Assembly: GCA_963755985.1 (NCBI GenBank) | Contig: CAVWLO010000003.1 | Coordinates: 992,001 to 1,056,000 of the forward strand | Reading direction: 5' to 3' | DNA length: 64,000 nt | Source of the DNA: DASXMT01 sp963755985 | GTDB taxonomy: Bacteria; Actinomycetota; Acidimicrobiia; Acidimicrobiales; RAAP-2 | In this document: piece by piece, positions 34,996-44,708 of the stretch | How the letters are laid out: the number at the start of each line of letters is the position of its first letter | Position numbering within the stretch: position 1 is the first letter of the stretch | The notes under the pieces: generated by a model | What the model saw: the letters and a program-made list of their open reading frames with translations, nothing else | What the model was told of the DNA's origin: nothing | Databases searched by the model: none | Translations under genes and position numbers: made by a program

Positions 34996-35742
34996 TTGTC
35001 GAGTGATACCGAGTTGCAGGCAGACCAGCTTGGCGTTGACCAGCAACAGACTGACCGGGCGGACCGAGCCCTGACCCAGTCGGGGCTCACCGCCCTCCGC
35101 CACGAGCTGGCCGAGCGGTCGGCCGAGTTCGAGTCGGCGGCGGCCGGGTCGGTGATCGCCTGGGCTCGCGGGCGGTTCGGAAGCCGCCTGTCCCTGGCCT
35201 GCTCGTTCCAGGACGCCGTGATCGTCGACCTGGCCGTGGCCGTCGATCCCGGGATCGAGGTCATCTTCTTGGACACCGAGGCCCACTTTCCCGAGACCCT
35301 CGAGTACGTCGAGGCCATCCGGGCCCGGTACGACCTCAATCTCACCGTGACCAAACCGGCGGCCGGAGCCGAGGCCTTCCCGTGTGGTGCCGACCAGTGC
35401 TGCGAGTACCGGAAGGTCCGTCCGCTGCGACAGGCCCTGGCCGGGAACGAGGCCTGGCTGACCGGGCTCAAGCGCGTCGATGCCCCCACCCGGGCCGCCG
35501 CCCCGATCGTCTCCTACGACGAAAGCTGGGGCATGGTCAAGATCAACCCCCTGGCCACGTGGAGCGATGCCGATATCGCCGGCTACGAGGCCGACCACGG
35601 CCTTCCACGTCACCCGCTGCTCTCGCGGGGGTACCTGTCGATCGGGTGCGCCCCGACCACCCGACCGGTGGCCGACGGCGAGGATCCCCGAGCGGGACGG
35701 TGGTCGGGGACCGACAAGGTCGAGTGCGGGCTGCACACCTGA
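34996..35742 (+). CDS. cysH: APS reductase-type CysH
   Basis: Reduces activated sulfate to sulfite, 248 residues. 'LACSFQDAVIVDLAVAVDPGIEVIFLDTEAHFPETLEY' is the nucleotide-binding core, and 'CCEYRKVRPL' (C135, C136) is the cysteine pair of 4Fe-4S APS reductases. The catalytic cysteine is in the C-terminal 'ECGLH'. The second cluster pair, normally CxxC, reads 'GCAPTTR': C218 is kept but threonine occupies the last ligand position. TTG start. It ends one base into the sulfite reductase ATG (TGATG). Confidence 0.92.
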   Translation: MSSDTELQADQLGVDQQQTDRADRALTQSGLTALRHELAERSAEFESAAAGSVIAWARGRFGSRLSLACSFQDAVIVDLAVAVDPGIEVIFLDTEAHFPETLEYVEAIRARYDLNLTVTKPAAGAEAFPCGADQCCEYRKVRPLRQALAGNEAWLTGLKRVDAPTRAAAPIVSYDESWGMVKINPLATWSDADIAGYEADHGLPRHPLLSRGYLSIGCAPTTRPVADGEDPRAGRWSGTDKVECGLHT

Positions 35743-37664
35743 TGGCCCGGGACAAGGACAACCTCTATGGGATGAAGTTCCGGGGCAACGAGCGGTCGAT
35801 GCAGTTCCTCGACCCCTACCGGACCATCGGCGAGCTGAACGCCATCGAGCAGCAGAAGCTCGATCGCCATCCCTATGAGGTGGTCGACGCCATCCTCACC
35901 CGGTACTCGAAAGAGGGGCCCGGCGCCATCGCCGTCATACCCGGGGAGGTCGAGCGGCTGAAGTGGGCGGGCATCTATCCGCAAAAGCAGGGCGGCGACG
36001 CCTTCATGCTGCGGATCAAGGTGCCGGGCGGCTTCCTCACCGCCGCCCAATTCCGGGCCATCGGCGTTGTGGCCGATGCCTTCGGTGAGGGGCCCGACGG
36101 CACCGAGAGCGCGGTGTTCGGCGCCAAGTACGCCGACATCACCACCCGCCAGTCCATCCAGCTGCACTGGATCCGCATGGAGGACATCCCCCGGATCTGG
36201 CAACGGTTCCACGACGTCGGCCTCACCACGCTGCAGGCCTGTGGTGACGGGCTGCGTAACGTCTTGAGCTGCCCGGTGTCGGGCGTGGACGCCCACGAGG
36301 CGTTCAACGGTCTGCCCATAGCCCAGCAGGTCTCGGCCTTCTTCACCGGGAACCGGGATTACGCCAACCTGCCCCGCAAGTTCAAGGTCAGCATCACCGG
36401 CTGTGTCGAGGACTGCGCCCAGGCGGAGATCAACGACATCGGCCTGTGGCCGGCCCGGGCCGAGGATGGCACCCTGGGTTTCAACGTCCTGGCCGGGGGC
36501 GGCCTGTCCGACGGCGAGCGCATGGCCTCCGACCTCGACATCTTCGTCAGCCAGGACCAGACCGTCGAGCTCACCCGGGCCATCGCCCAGGCCTTCGGCG
36601 AGCTCGGAAATCGCGAGAACCGGGGATTGGCCCGGATGCGCTACCTGGTCCAGGAGCTGGGGCCCGAGGGGTTCCGGCAGGCCATCGCCGAACGGGCCCA
36701 CTTCGAGCTGGCCACGGCGGGCGAGGACCTGACCAAGCGCTATCGTGGCGACCACGTCGGCGTCCACGCCCAGAAGCAACCGGGACTGGTCTACGTGGGC
36801 TGCTCGGTGCCGGTCGGGCGCATGTCCGGGCTCGAGCTAGTCGAGGTGGCCCGGCTGGCCGAGACCTACGGCGACGGCACGGTGCGGACCGGGACAGACC
36901 AGAACTTTATCCTGACCGGCGTCCCTGAGGAGCGGCTCGACGATCTGCTGGCCGAGGACCTCTTGGAGAAGTACTCGCCCTTCCCGGGGCCCTTCTCCCG
37001 AGGCGTGGTGGCCTGCACCGGCACCGAATTCTGCCGATACGCCATCGTCGAGACCAAAGAGCGCGCCGTCAAGTGGGCCCGGTTCCTGGACAGGGAGCTG
37101 GCCAATGAGCCGGTGGGAGCCAGGCCGGATCCGGGCCGATCCAGCGATGGGGAGGACGCCGCAATCATCCGGATGCATTTCTCCGGCTGTTCGGCCTCGT
37201 GCGCACAGCCCCAGATAGCCGATGTCGGCTTCCGGGGGGCGGTGGCCCATGTCGGCAACCACATGTCTGAAGCGGTGGACATCGGCCTAGGTGGTTCGCT
37301 CGGCACCGACTCCGGGTTCATCGACTGGGTGGAGAGTGCCCGGCCGGTCAACGACGTCCCTGACGCCATGCTCCGGTTGGTCCGGCGGTACCAGACTGAG
37401 CGGCGGCCCGACGAGCCCTTCTACAACTGGGCCCGGCGCAACTCGGCCGACGACCTCCGGGGCACGTTGTCGGAGTCGGGTGTCGGCACACCGGTCACCT
37501 TGACTGCGAAGAAGTCGGCCCCGAGGAGGGTGACGGCCAAGAAGCAAGCCCCGGGGAAGGCGACCGCCACGAAGACGACCGCCAAGAAGCAAGCGACGAC
37601 GAAGAAGCCGGCGACCGCCAAGGCGACGGCCAAGAGAACGGCGACGGCAAAGACGGTGCGATGA
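35742..37664 (+). CDS. sir: Siroheme sulfite (nitrite/sulfite) reductase with lysine-rich C-terminal tail
   Basis: Six-electron reduction of sulfite to sulfide, assigned by operon context; family relatives include NirA nitrite reductases. 640 residues. Two ferredoxin-like half-domains ('MLRIKVPGGFLTAAQFRAIG' and 'LVYVGCSVPVGRMSGLELVEVARLAETYGDGTVRTGTDQNFIL') flank siroheme-domain blocks. The coupled 4Fe-4S/siroheme ligands are in 'ACTGTEFCRYAIVETK' and 'HFSGCSASCAQPQIADVGF'. The last 55 residues are a Lys/Ala/Thr repeat (AKK, ATKTTAKK) like a histone-H1 tail, absent from ordinary reductases. The stop overlaps the FrhB-like gene by four bases. Confidence 0.93.
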   Translation: MARDKDNLYGMKFRGNERSMQFLDPYRTIGELNAIEQQKLDRHPYEVVDAILTRYSKEGPGAIAVIPGEVERLKWAGIYPQKQGGDAFMLRIKVPGGFLTAAQFRAIGVVADAFGEGPDGTESAVFGAKYADITTRQSIQLHWIRMEDIPRIWQRFHDVGLTTLQACGDGLRNVLSCPVSGVDAHEAFNGLPIAQQVSAFFTGNRDYANLPRKFKVSITGCVEDCAQAEINDIGLWPARAEDGTLGFNVLAGGGLSDGERMASDLDIFVSQDQTVELTRAIAQAFGELGNRENRGLARMRYLVQELGPEGFRQAIAERAHFELATAGEDLTKRYRGDHVGVHAQKQPGLVYVGCSVPVGRMSGLELVEVARLAETYGDGTVRTGTDQNFILTGVPEERLDDLLAEDLLEKYSPFPGPFSRGVVACTGTEFCRYAIVETKERAVKWARFLDRELANEPVGARPDPGRSSDGEDAAIIRMHFSGCSASCAQPQIADVGFRGAVAHVGNHMSEAVDIGLGGSLGTDSGFIDWVESARPVNDVPDAMLRLVRRYQTERRPDEPFYNWARRNSADDLRGTLSESGVGTPVTLTAKKSAPRRVTAKKQAPGKATATKTTAKKQATTKKPATAKATAKRTATAKTVR

Positions 37665-38956
37665 AGGGCTTCCGCATCCGCAACGAGGTAAACGGAATCA
37701 CCGAGCCACCGGGGAAGACGTGGTTTTGGGAGCTCGAGGCCGCCGTCGTCGAGGCCGATCGCTGCATCCAGTGCGGGACGTGCGTGGCCGTTTGCCCGTC
37801 CAATTCCATCGGCGTCAATGAGGACACGTTCTTGCCCGAGCTGGTGAAGATGTGCACCGGCTGTTCGCTGTGCTGGGACTTCTGTCCCCGAGGTGGCCTC
37901 CGTTACGAAGCCCTGTGGCCTCCGTCTACGCCCATGGCTATCGGCGCCGACGCTGACCTGGGTGCGCGAGAACCGCTGCTGACCGAGACAGTGGTCAAGG
38001 CCGACGCGGCCGATCCGTACTGGAAGATCACAGGCGGCCCGGCTGGAGACGGGCTGGGTGCCGTCCTCGACTCGTATGCCGTGCGGGCGGGCAAGCGCCC
38101 CGACGACGCCCAGGACGGTGGTGTGGTCTCCGCCCTGCTCATTGCGGCGTTGGCGGCCGGAGACATCGATGGCGCCCTGGTGTCGAAGCCGAGTTCGGAC
38201 CCCGAGGAGCCCTGGAAGGGTATCCCCACCGTGGCCACCACGGCCCAGGAGATCCTCGACGCGGCCGGGAGCTACTACAACCAGACCATGGCATTGGCCG
38301 GCCTCGATCTGACGTCCTACAACCTTCCGGCCAAGCCCCGACTGGCCGTGGTCGGTACCCCGTGCGAGATCCAGGGGATCCGGGCCATGCAGTCCCGCCG
38401 GTGGTCGACCGGTGTCCACCGGGTCGATGCCATCGTGTTGACCATCGCCCTCTTGTGCACCAAGAGCTTCGACTACGAGGGGCTCATGCTCCGCAAGCTC
38501 CGGGACGAGCGCCGGGTCGACCTCGACCGGGTCAGCAAGGTCGACGTCATCCACGGCCGGATGATCGTGGAGTACCGGGATGGCCAGGTCGCGGTGGACG
38601 AGCCGGTAAAGGACTTCCATGACGTGGCCCTGAAGGGGTGCGACGAGTGTGCCGACTTCCTGGGTCGCAGCGCCGACCTGTCGGTCGGGAGCGTGGGGTC
38701 GATGGAGGGGTGGTCGAGCGTGTTGGTGCGGACCGAACGGGGCCGGCTGGCCCTCGACAATGCCCGCGGCCGGCTCGACTTCCGCGAGCTCGACAATCCC
38801 GCCGCATTGGTGAAGCTCGACAACTACGACAAGAAGGTGGCGGTGAAGAGCCTCCAGCGCGACCTCGACCCGGACGGCCCGCTCTTCATCGACTTCGAAG
38901 AGCATCTCCGCACCTACTCGGGCACCGACCGCGCCCCGGTAGTGATCGACCGATGA
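37661..38956 (+). CDS. FrhB/FpoF-type F420H2-oxidising iron-sulfur flavoprotein
   Basis: Coenzyme F420 hydrogenase/dehydrogenase beta-subunit family, 431 residues. Two N-terminal 4Fe-4S motifs: 'CIQCGTCVAVCPSNSIG' (about residue 38) and 'CTGCSLCWDFCPRGG' (about residue 66). The FrhB N domain ('DGGVVSALLIAALAAGDIDGALV') and C domain ('AVVGTPCEIQGIRAM', 'KGCDECADFLGRSADLSVGSVG') follow. The family passes electrons between F420H2, FAD and clusters. The 4-base overlap with the sulfite reductase suggests it is that enzyme's electron donor, like the fused N-terminal half of methanogen Fsr (inference). In other contexts it might use ferredoxin. Confidence 0.9.
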   Translation: MKGFRIRNEVNGITEPPGKTWFWELEAAVVEADRCIQCGTCVAVCPSNSIGVNEDTFLPELVKMCTGCSLCWDFCPRGGLRYEALWPPSTPMAIGADADLGAREPLLTETVVKADAADPYWKITGGPAGDGLGAVLDSYAVRAGKRPDDAQDGGVVSALLIAALAAGDIDGALVSKPSSDPEEPWKGIPTVATTAQEILDAAGSYYNQTMALAGLDLTSYNLPAKPRLAVVGTPCEIQGIRAMQSRRWSTGVHRVDAIVLTIALLCTKSFDYEGLMLRKLRDERRVDLDRVSKVDVIHGRMIVEYRDGQVAVDEPVKDFHDVALKGCDECADFLGRSADLSVGSVGSMEGWSSVLVRTERGRLALDNARGRLDFRELDNPAALVKLDNYDKKVAVKSLQRDLDPDGPLFIDFEEHLRTYSGTDRAPVVIDR

Positions 38957-39438
38957 GCCGGACTCAGCCGCGGCCTCCGGGTCGGAAGGGCGGACCCCGC
39001 AAAAAGGTGGATCCCCTGAAGCTGGCGGAGCGACCAGCCACCGGGGTGCCGATCGATCGGCTGGCTCCGGTCGAGTTCGTCGAGTTGCCCGGTGGCCAGA
39101 AGCTGGCGTTGCCCCATGAGCCGGTGGAGCTGGGTACGGGCCTCCGGGACGCCCTTCTGGCCGGCCAGGACGGGCGGGATGGGTTCAGCGACGACACCTG
39201 CTTGGCCGCGTGGTTGTGGGAACGGTGGCAATCGACGCTCGAGCCGGTCGGGTTCGGGCGGGACGAATTGGTGGCTACCGTCATCGCCACCAAACGTGAG
39301 CTGTGGCTGTGGTTGATCGGCGACCGGCTCTGGTACCAGTATGTGTCGGGGTTGGCCGGAAGGATCGCCCGGCGCATCCCGGAACGAATATCCAGTAACC
39401 CGGCGATTCATACGGCAACCGAGCGATTCACCCAGTGA
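38953..39438 (+). CDS. Unknown 161-residue protein of the sulfite-reduction operon
   Basis: No family recognised. A basic, Pro-rich N-terminus ('RPPGRKGGPRKKVDPL') leads to 'VEFVELPGGQKLALPHEPVELG', then a probably helical domain rich in tryptophan: 'CLAAWLWERWQSTLEPVGFGRDELVATVIATKRELWLWLIGDRLWYQYVSGLAGRI' in part. There is no membrane segment or cysteine cluster motif; a single cysteine is present. The ATG overlaps the FrhB-like stop (ATGA), so it belongs to the same translational chain as cysH, sulfite reductase and the FrhB-like protein. Confidence 0.75.
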   Translation: MSRTQPRPPGRKGGPRKKVDPLKLAERPATGVPIDRLAPVEFVELPGGQKLALPHEPVELGTGLRDALLAGQDGRDGFSDDTCLAAWLWERWQSTLEPVGFGRDELVATVIATKRELWLWLIGDRLWYQYVSGLAGRIARRIPERISSNPAIHTATERFTQ

Positions 39439-39462
39439 CCCGCGAAGGAGCAGCCCGAGCCC

Positions 39463-39993
39463 ATGCCCCGCATCACCGTTCCCGCCGACAAGGACCCGCT
39501 CGTCTACACCTGGAGCGAGCTGGCCCCACCTCTGACCAGCGCGGCCGGCGCCTACTCGAGTGCCGTGTACGAGAAGTCTTCCCTCGGGCTCCGTGAGTTC
39601 GAGGCTGCCCGTATCACGCTGGCCCGTATCAACGACTGTGCCATCTGCACCGGGTGGCGCACGGCGAGAGATGTTCCCGGTTGGTCCGACGACCCGGGGG
39701 CCGTACCCGAGGAGTTCTACGACAAGGTGGGCCGCGACCCGCAATGGGCCGGCTTCAGCCCTCGCGAGCGGCTGGCGGCCGAGTTCGCCGAGAAGTACGC
39801 CACCGACCACCTGGCCATGGGCGACGAGCTCTGGGAGCGCCTGCACGACAACTTCACTGACGACGAGCTGGTCGACCTGGCCCTCTGCGTGGGATCCTGG
39901 CTGGCCCTGGGCCGTTTCAACCAGGTGTTCGACATAGACGGCGGGTGCCGGGTCCCCGCCCACCCTCCGGGAGCCACCAGCGCCACCGCCTGA
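39463..39993 (+). CDS. Carboxymuconolactone decarboxylase/AhpD-like protein
   Basis: 176 residues, all-helical AhpD fold expected. 'SSLGLREFEAARITLARINDCAICTGWRTARD' contains the CxxC redox pair and the conserved helix of the family; 'SPRERLAAEFAEKYATDHL' and 'ELVDLALCVGSWLALGRFNQVF' complete it. Likely a peroxidase-type thiol protein. It starts 24 bases after the unknown operon protein on the same strand, so it could be cotranscribed with the sulfur genes. Confidence 0.85.
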   Translation: MPRITVPADKDPLVYTWSELAPPLTSAAGAYSSAVYEKSSLGLREFEAARITLARINDCAICTGWRTARDVPGWSDDPGAVPEEFYDKVGRDPQWAGFSPRERLAAEFAEKYATDHLAMGDELWERLHDNFTDDELVDLALCVGSWLALGRFNQVFDIDGGCRVPAHPPGATSATA

Positions 39994-40094
39994 CCGGCTG
40001 ACGGCCGTGCACATTCGGTGACGCAGCCTGTTCTGGCCCGTCCTTCGATCACCTACGCTCTTCCTTCGGCCCATCAACGCTGGAGGAAGCACCT

Positions 40095-41183
<1,089 letters not shown>

Positions 41184-41398
41184 GCCGTTCGGCGCAGCCA
41201 AGGCTCTCCACATTGCTCGCCGGGCGCCGGCGGACGCACCACCAGGGTTACGGGGCGATCCAGACTCGCCAGGCAGAATTCCATCGGATTGAGGCTCAGA
41301 GCAATCCAGTTCTGAACCTGCCCCGTATACCTGTGGATGGGTCGTGTCCGAAAAGGGGCCATGCTCCAGAGACCTTGGAGCCAGAGGAGGGTCAGACG

Positions 41399-41590
41399 GT
41401 GGGCGATGAGCGATATGAGAACTATCTCCACACCAGTGGGAACTTCGTCGAACTGAAGGAAGAGTTCGCAAGGAGGGAGAAGGAGGGTTGGTCGCTCTGG
41501 ACAACCGAACCCATCGGTGAAGAGGGCGTCCTGTTGAGGTTCAGGCGTACCGACGAATGGGCGACTGAGGACCCGTTGCCTGCGTCGTAG
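41399..41590 (+). CDS. 63-residue conserved-looking hypothetical protein
   Basis: 'YENYLHTSGNFVELKEEFARREKEGWSLWTTEPIG' followed by a beta strand 'GVLLRFRRTDEW' resembles the DUF4177-type pattern in which a short protein alternates strand, helix 'LNEKGKEGWEL', strand. The GTG at 41399 was chosen over an upstream in-frame ATG because AGAGGAGGG (41384-41391 region) stands at the right distance. Function unknown. Confidence 0.6.
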   Translation: MGDERYENYLHTSGNFVELKEEFARREKEGWSLWTTEPIGEEGVLLRFRRTDEWATEDPLPAS

Positions 41591-41752
41591 GGCCCTGCAC
41601 GGCGCTCCACGGTGCGTCGTGTGAGTGGATGACCAAGAGACCCGCCGCCAATCCGGCCGGCCCGATTCATCCTCGACCCTCAGCTTGGCGACACGTTCAC
41701 CATGGCCTGCCTCACCGGTGCGAAGATCGGGGGGCCACGAGGCCGGAGGACG

Positions 41753-42676
41753 ATGACCGAGAGCGACGAGGGGTCGAAGCACACCAGCACCCGCGCCGTG
41801 ATCGTGGCCCTGGTGGCCAACACGGGGGTGGCCGCAGCCAAGCTGGTGGGGTTCCTGCTCACCGGGTCGAGCTCACTGGTCGCCGAGTTCGCCCACTCCG
41901 TGGCCGACACGGGAAACCAGGTGGTCCTGCTCGTCGGGAAGCAGCGCTCGCAACAGCGGGCCGATCTGCTGCACCCGTTCGGCTACGGTGCCTACCGCTT
42001 TCTCGGTGGGTTCCTCGTGGCCGAAATCCTGTTCGGCCTGGGCGCGGTCTTCTCCATCTACGAGGGCGTCGAGAAGCTGATCAACCCGCACCCCCTCGAC
42101 TACCTCCCGGTGGCCTTTGTCATCCTCGCGGTGACCATCGCCCTCGAGTCGTGGTCGCTGCGGACGGCGGTAGGCGCGGCCAACCAGGAGCGGGAGAACG
42201 CGGGTTGGCTCCGCTTTGTGCGGGCCACCCGGGTCCCCGAGCTCGCCGTGCTCCTCCTGGAGGACTCCGGCGCCCTCCTCGGGCTCGGGTTCGCCCTGAT
42301 CGCCTTGGTCCTCACCGCTATCACCGGGAGCACCGTGTTCGACGCGGCCGGATCGTTGGCCATCGGCCTGCTCCTGGGGATGAACTCGGTGATCCTCGGC
42401 ACCGAGATGGTCTCCCTGCTGGTCGGTGAGAGCGCATCGGACCTGCAACTGAAGGCGGTGGAGGAGGCCCTCGCCGGGACCGAAGGAATCGAGCGGGTCG
42501 TGCACCTCCGGGCCGTCCACGTCGCTCCGGAGGAGCTCCTCCTCGGGGCCAAGGTCATCTTCGACCCCGTCCTCACCGTCAACCAGGCGGCCGTCGTGGT
42601 CGATGAGGCCGAGGTGGCCATCCGGGCCGCAGTGCCCAGCGCCACGTGGGTGTACATCGAGCCTGGGATTCCCTGA
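41753..42676 (+). CDS. Cation diffusion facilitator family transporter
   Basis: Membrane antiporter for divalent metals (zinc, iron or manganese; specificity not readable), 307 residues. Six helices are expected. 'GSSSLVAEFAHSVADTGNQVVLL' has the HxxxD metal site, and 'VLLLEDSGALLGLGFALIAL' the second site on helix V. The C-terminal domain 'GIERVVHLRAVHVAPEELLLGAKVIFD' is the cytoplasmic ferredoxin-like dimer module. The ATG at 41753 gives the normal N-terminus; an ATG 17 codons earlier (41702) adds a non-conserved stretch. Confidence 0.92.
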   Translation: MTESDEGSKHTSTRAVIVALVANTGVAAAKLVGFLLTGSSSLVAEFAHSVADTGNQVVLLVGKQRSQQRADLLHPFGYGAYRFLGGFLVAEILFGLGAVFSIYEGVEKLINPHPLDYLPVAFVILAVTIALESWSLRTAVGAANQERENAGWLRFVRATRVPELAVLLLEDSGALLGLGFALIALVLTAITGSTVFDAAGSLAIGLLLGMNSVILGTEMVSLLVGESASDLQLKAVEEALAGTEGIERVVHLRAVHVAPEELLLGAKVIFDPVLTVNQAAVVVDEAEVAIRAAVPSATWVYIEPGIP

Positions 42677-42688
42677 ACGCCAGCCCTC

Positions 42689-43552
42689 ATGGCCGCGGTC
42701 CCGGCACCAGACGACAGACTGGTGCCTATGGCCCCAACCTCCGAGTCCTTGCCCGCGTCCGAACCGACCGCCATCCGGCTCGAGGGCGTCGCCGTCGTGC
42801 GCGACGGGAACGCGCTGCTCGACGACATCTCTTGGACCGTGCGGACGGGCGAGCGTTGGGCGCTTCTCGGTCCGAACGGCTCGGGGAAGACCACGCTGTT
42901 GCGGGTGGCCGGGTCGGCCCTGTGGCCCACCCGGGGCACGGTCGACATCCTGGGGGCCCGGCTGGGGAAGGTGGACATGCGAATGCTCCGGCAGCGGATC
43001 GCAGTGGTCAGCGCGGCGGTGACCCGGGCGCTACGGCCCACGCTGTCGGCGCTCGATGTCGTGCTGACCGGGCGCCATGCCGCGCTCGAGACATGGTGGA
43101 ACGAGTACAGCGATGAGGACCGGGTGGAGGCCGACCGGCTCTTGCATGAAGCCGGGTTCGGGGGCTCCGCCTTCGACGAGCGCCCGTTCGGGCTGCTATC
43201 GGAGGGAGAGCGTCAGCAGGTCCTGCTGGCCCGGGCCCTCATGGGCCGTCCGGAGCTGGTCCTCATGGACGAGCCGGCTGCCGGCTTGGACCTCGGGGCA
43301 AGGGAGCGGTTGCTCAGCCACCTGGCCGCCTTGGCCGAGGATCCCTCCGTCCCCCCGTTGGTGCTCGTGACCCATCATGCCGAAGAGATTCCTCCGGGCG
43401 TCACCCACGCCGCCCTGCTCAGGGGCGGTCGGTTGCTCGTGTCCGGGCCCATCGGCGAGGTCTTCAACTCGGCCACGGTCTCGGAGTGCTTCGGCGTGCC
43501 CGTGACCGTGGCCCGCTCGGAGGGGAGATGGACCGCTCGAGCGGTGGGCTGA
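42689..43552 (+). CDS. Stand-alone ABC transporter ATP-binding protein
   Basis: One nucleotide-binding domain, 287 residues. Walker A 'GPNGSGKTT', signature 'LSEGERQQVLLARALM', Walker B 'LVLMDEPAAGLDL', and the switch histidine in 'VTHHAEEIPPGVTHAALL'. No permease or binding protein gene adjoins. The EIPPGVTHAALLRxGRL block is characteristic of the YlmA-like/ModF-like orphan ATPases (family recollection). The start could also be the ATG at 42728. Confidence 0.9.
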   Translation: MAAVPAPDDRLVPMAPTSESLPASEPTAIRLEGVAVVRDGNALLDDISWTVRTGERWALLGPNGSGKTTLLRVAGSALWPTRGTVDILGARLGKVDMRMLRQRIAVVSAAVTRALRPTLSALDVVLTGRHAALETWWNEYSDEDRVEADRLLHEAGFGGSAFDERPFGLLSEGERQQVLLARALMGRPELVLMDEPAAGLDLGARERLLSHLAALAEDPSVPPLVLVTHHAEEIPPGVTHAALLRGGRLLVSGPIGEVFNSATVSECFGVPVTVARSEGRWTARAVG

Positions 43553-43555
43553 CGA

Positions 43556-43620
43556 GCAACGCAGACCGGGCAACGCAGACCGGGCAACGCAGACCGGGCA
43601 ACGCAGACCGGGCAACGGCT
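43556..43620. repeat. 14-bp tandem repeat after the ABC ATPase gene
   Basis: GCAACGCAGACCGG occurs four times with no spacer (starts 43556, 43570, 43584, 43598), followed by a partial fifth copy. The first copy begins four bases after the TGA of the ABC gene. Confidence 0.92.
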
Positions 43621-43872
43621 GTTAGTGGCATTTGATGCTGACGTCAACCGGATTGAATGGGCATGGGCCGACCCGCCTTCACCTGGGAACTCGAAAATCG
43701 TTTGAGCGCGGCTTCGCTGGGGTGTACAACGGCGGGAGCAACAGCCGGGGAGGGCGTTGCAACTGAGTAGCGCAGTTGTCGTCGGCGCCGTCATCCCCGA
43801 CCATCCACCACTGTCCGGATACCCGTCGTTAGGGTTTTTAGGCAAGGAAGGTAGGTCGAGGAGTTGACGCTA

Positions 43873-44565
43873 GTGGTCCTTGTATTCCTTGCCATAGTCT
43901 GGGCGATCATTCTGATCCCGACTCTGCTTCGGAGACGCCGGAGTGGCGACTCCATCTCTCACTTCCACCACCAACTCGGCATTCTGCAGCGCCGCGACAC
44001 ACCGCAGTCGCCCCTTCCTTATCGGCTCCAGAGCGTGCCGTCGACGAGGTCGGTGACCGTGAACGGCTCGCCGATCACCACACCTCCGATCCTCACGGTG
44101 GTGGGATGTGAACAGTTGCCTCGCCCGGCCCTGGCCTATCTGGGGAAACAAGGGCCCTCGGATCCTCAGACTCCGGGCGGACCCGATCTCGGCCAGCCTG
44201 CCCGGATCGCCGAAGAACCCGCTCGGGTGTCCGACGCCTTCAGCCGCCAGGTTGCCCGCAAGCGCCGGCGGGACACGCTCATGGTCCTGGTCCTCACCTT
44301 TGCCTGCAGCGTGTTCCTGGGGATGATCCCCGCCACCCACCTACTGTGGGTGGTCAGTGCGGTTTCGGGCGTGGCCATCGTCGCCTATGTGGCCCTCCTG
44401 GTCCACCTGCGGAGTGTGGCCGAGGAGCGAGAACGAAAGCTGCATTACCTGCGGCCGGAGGCTGCCTACGAGACGGGGACCCCTGTCAACGCCCACTACG
44501 ACGCCGATGGATATCGGGAGGATGGCTTTCGGCAGCCTGCCGATCGCAGCCTGGCCGTTCGCTGA
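43873..44565 (+). CDS. SepX/GlpR-like divisome-associated membrane protein
   Basis: 230 residues. An N-terminal helix ('VLVFLAIVWAIILIPTLLRRR') leads to 'SISHFHHQLGILQRRD', which matches the conserved serine-rich FHxQLxxL block of actinobacterial SepX/GlpR proteins. Two further helices follow ('LMVLVLTFACSVFLGMIP' and 'LLWVVSAVSGVAIVAYVALLVHL'), then a tail with 'LHYLRPEAAYE'. In Streptomyces and Mycobacterium, homologues bind the gephyrin-like Glp at division sites. GAGGAG at 43858-43863 favours the GTG at 43873 over a TTG at 43864. Confidence 0.75.
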   Translation: MVLVFLAIVWAIILIPTLLRRRRSGDSISHFHHQLGILQRRDTPQSPLPYRLQSVPSTRSVTVNGSPITTPPILTVVGCEQLPRPALAYLGKQGPSDPQTPGGPDLGQPARIAEEPARVSDAFSRQVARKRRRDTLMVLVLTFACSVFLGMIPATHLLWVVSAVSGVAIVAYVALLVHLRSVAEERERKLHYLRPEAAYETGTPVNAHYDADGYREDGFRQPADRSLAVR

Positions 44566-44708
44566 GCGATGGGCCGGGTGGCCTGATCCGGGCCGCCCCC
44601 TTCGGCTCGCCAGAACGTGGGGGCCCAGGGAGTGGGATGGAGAGCAAGGAGATCCCGCGTAGCAGCAACTCCGATTCCCGGTCCCCCGCTCGTTCGATAG
44701 CATGCGGT

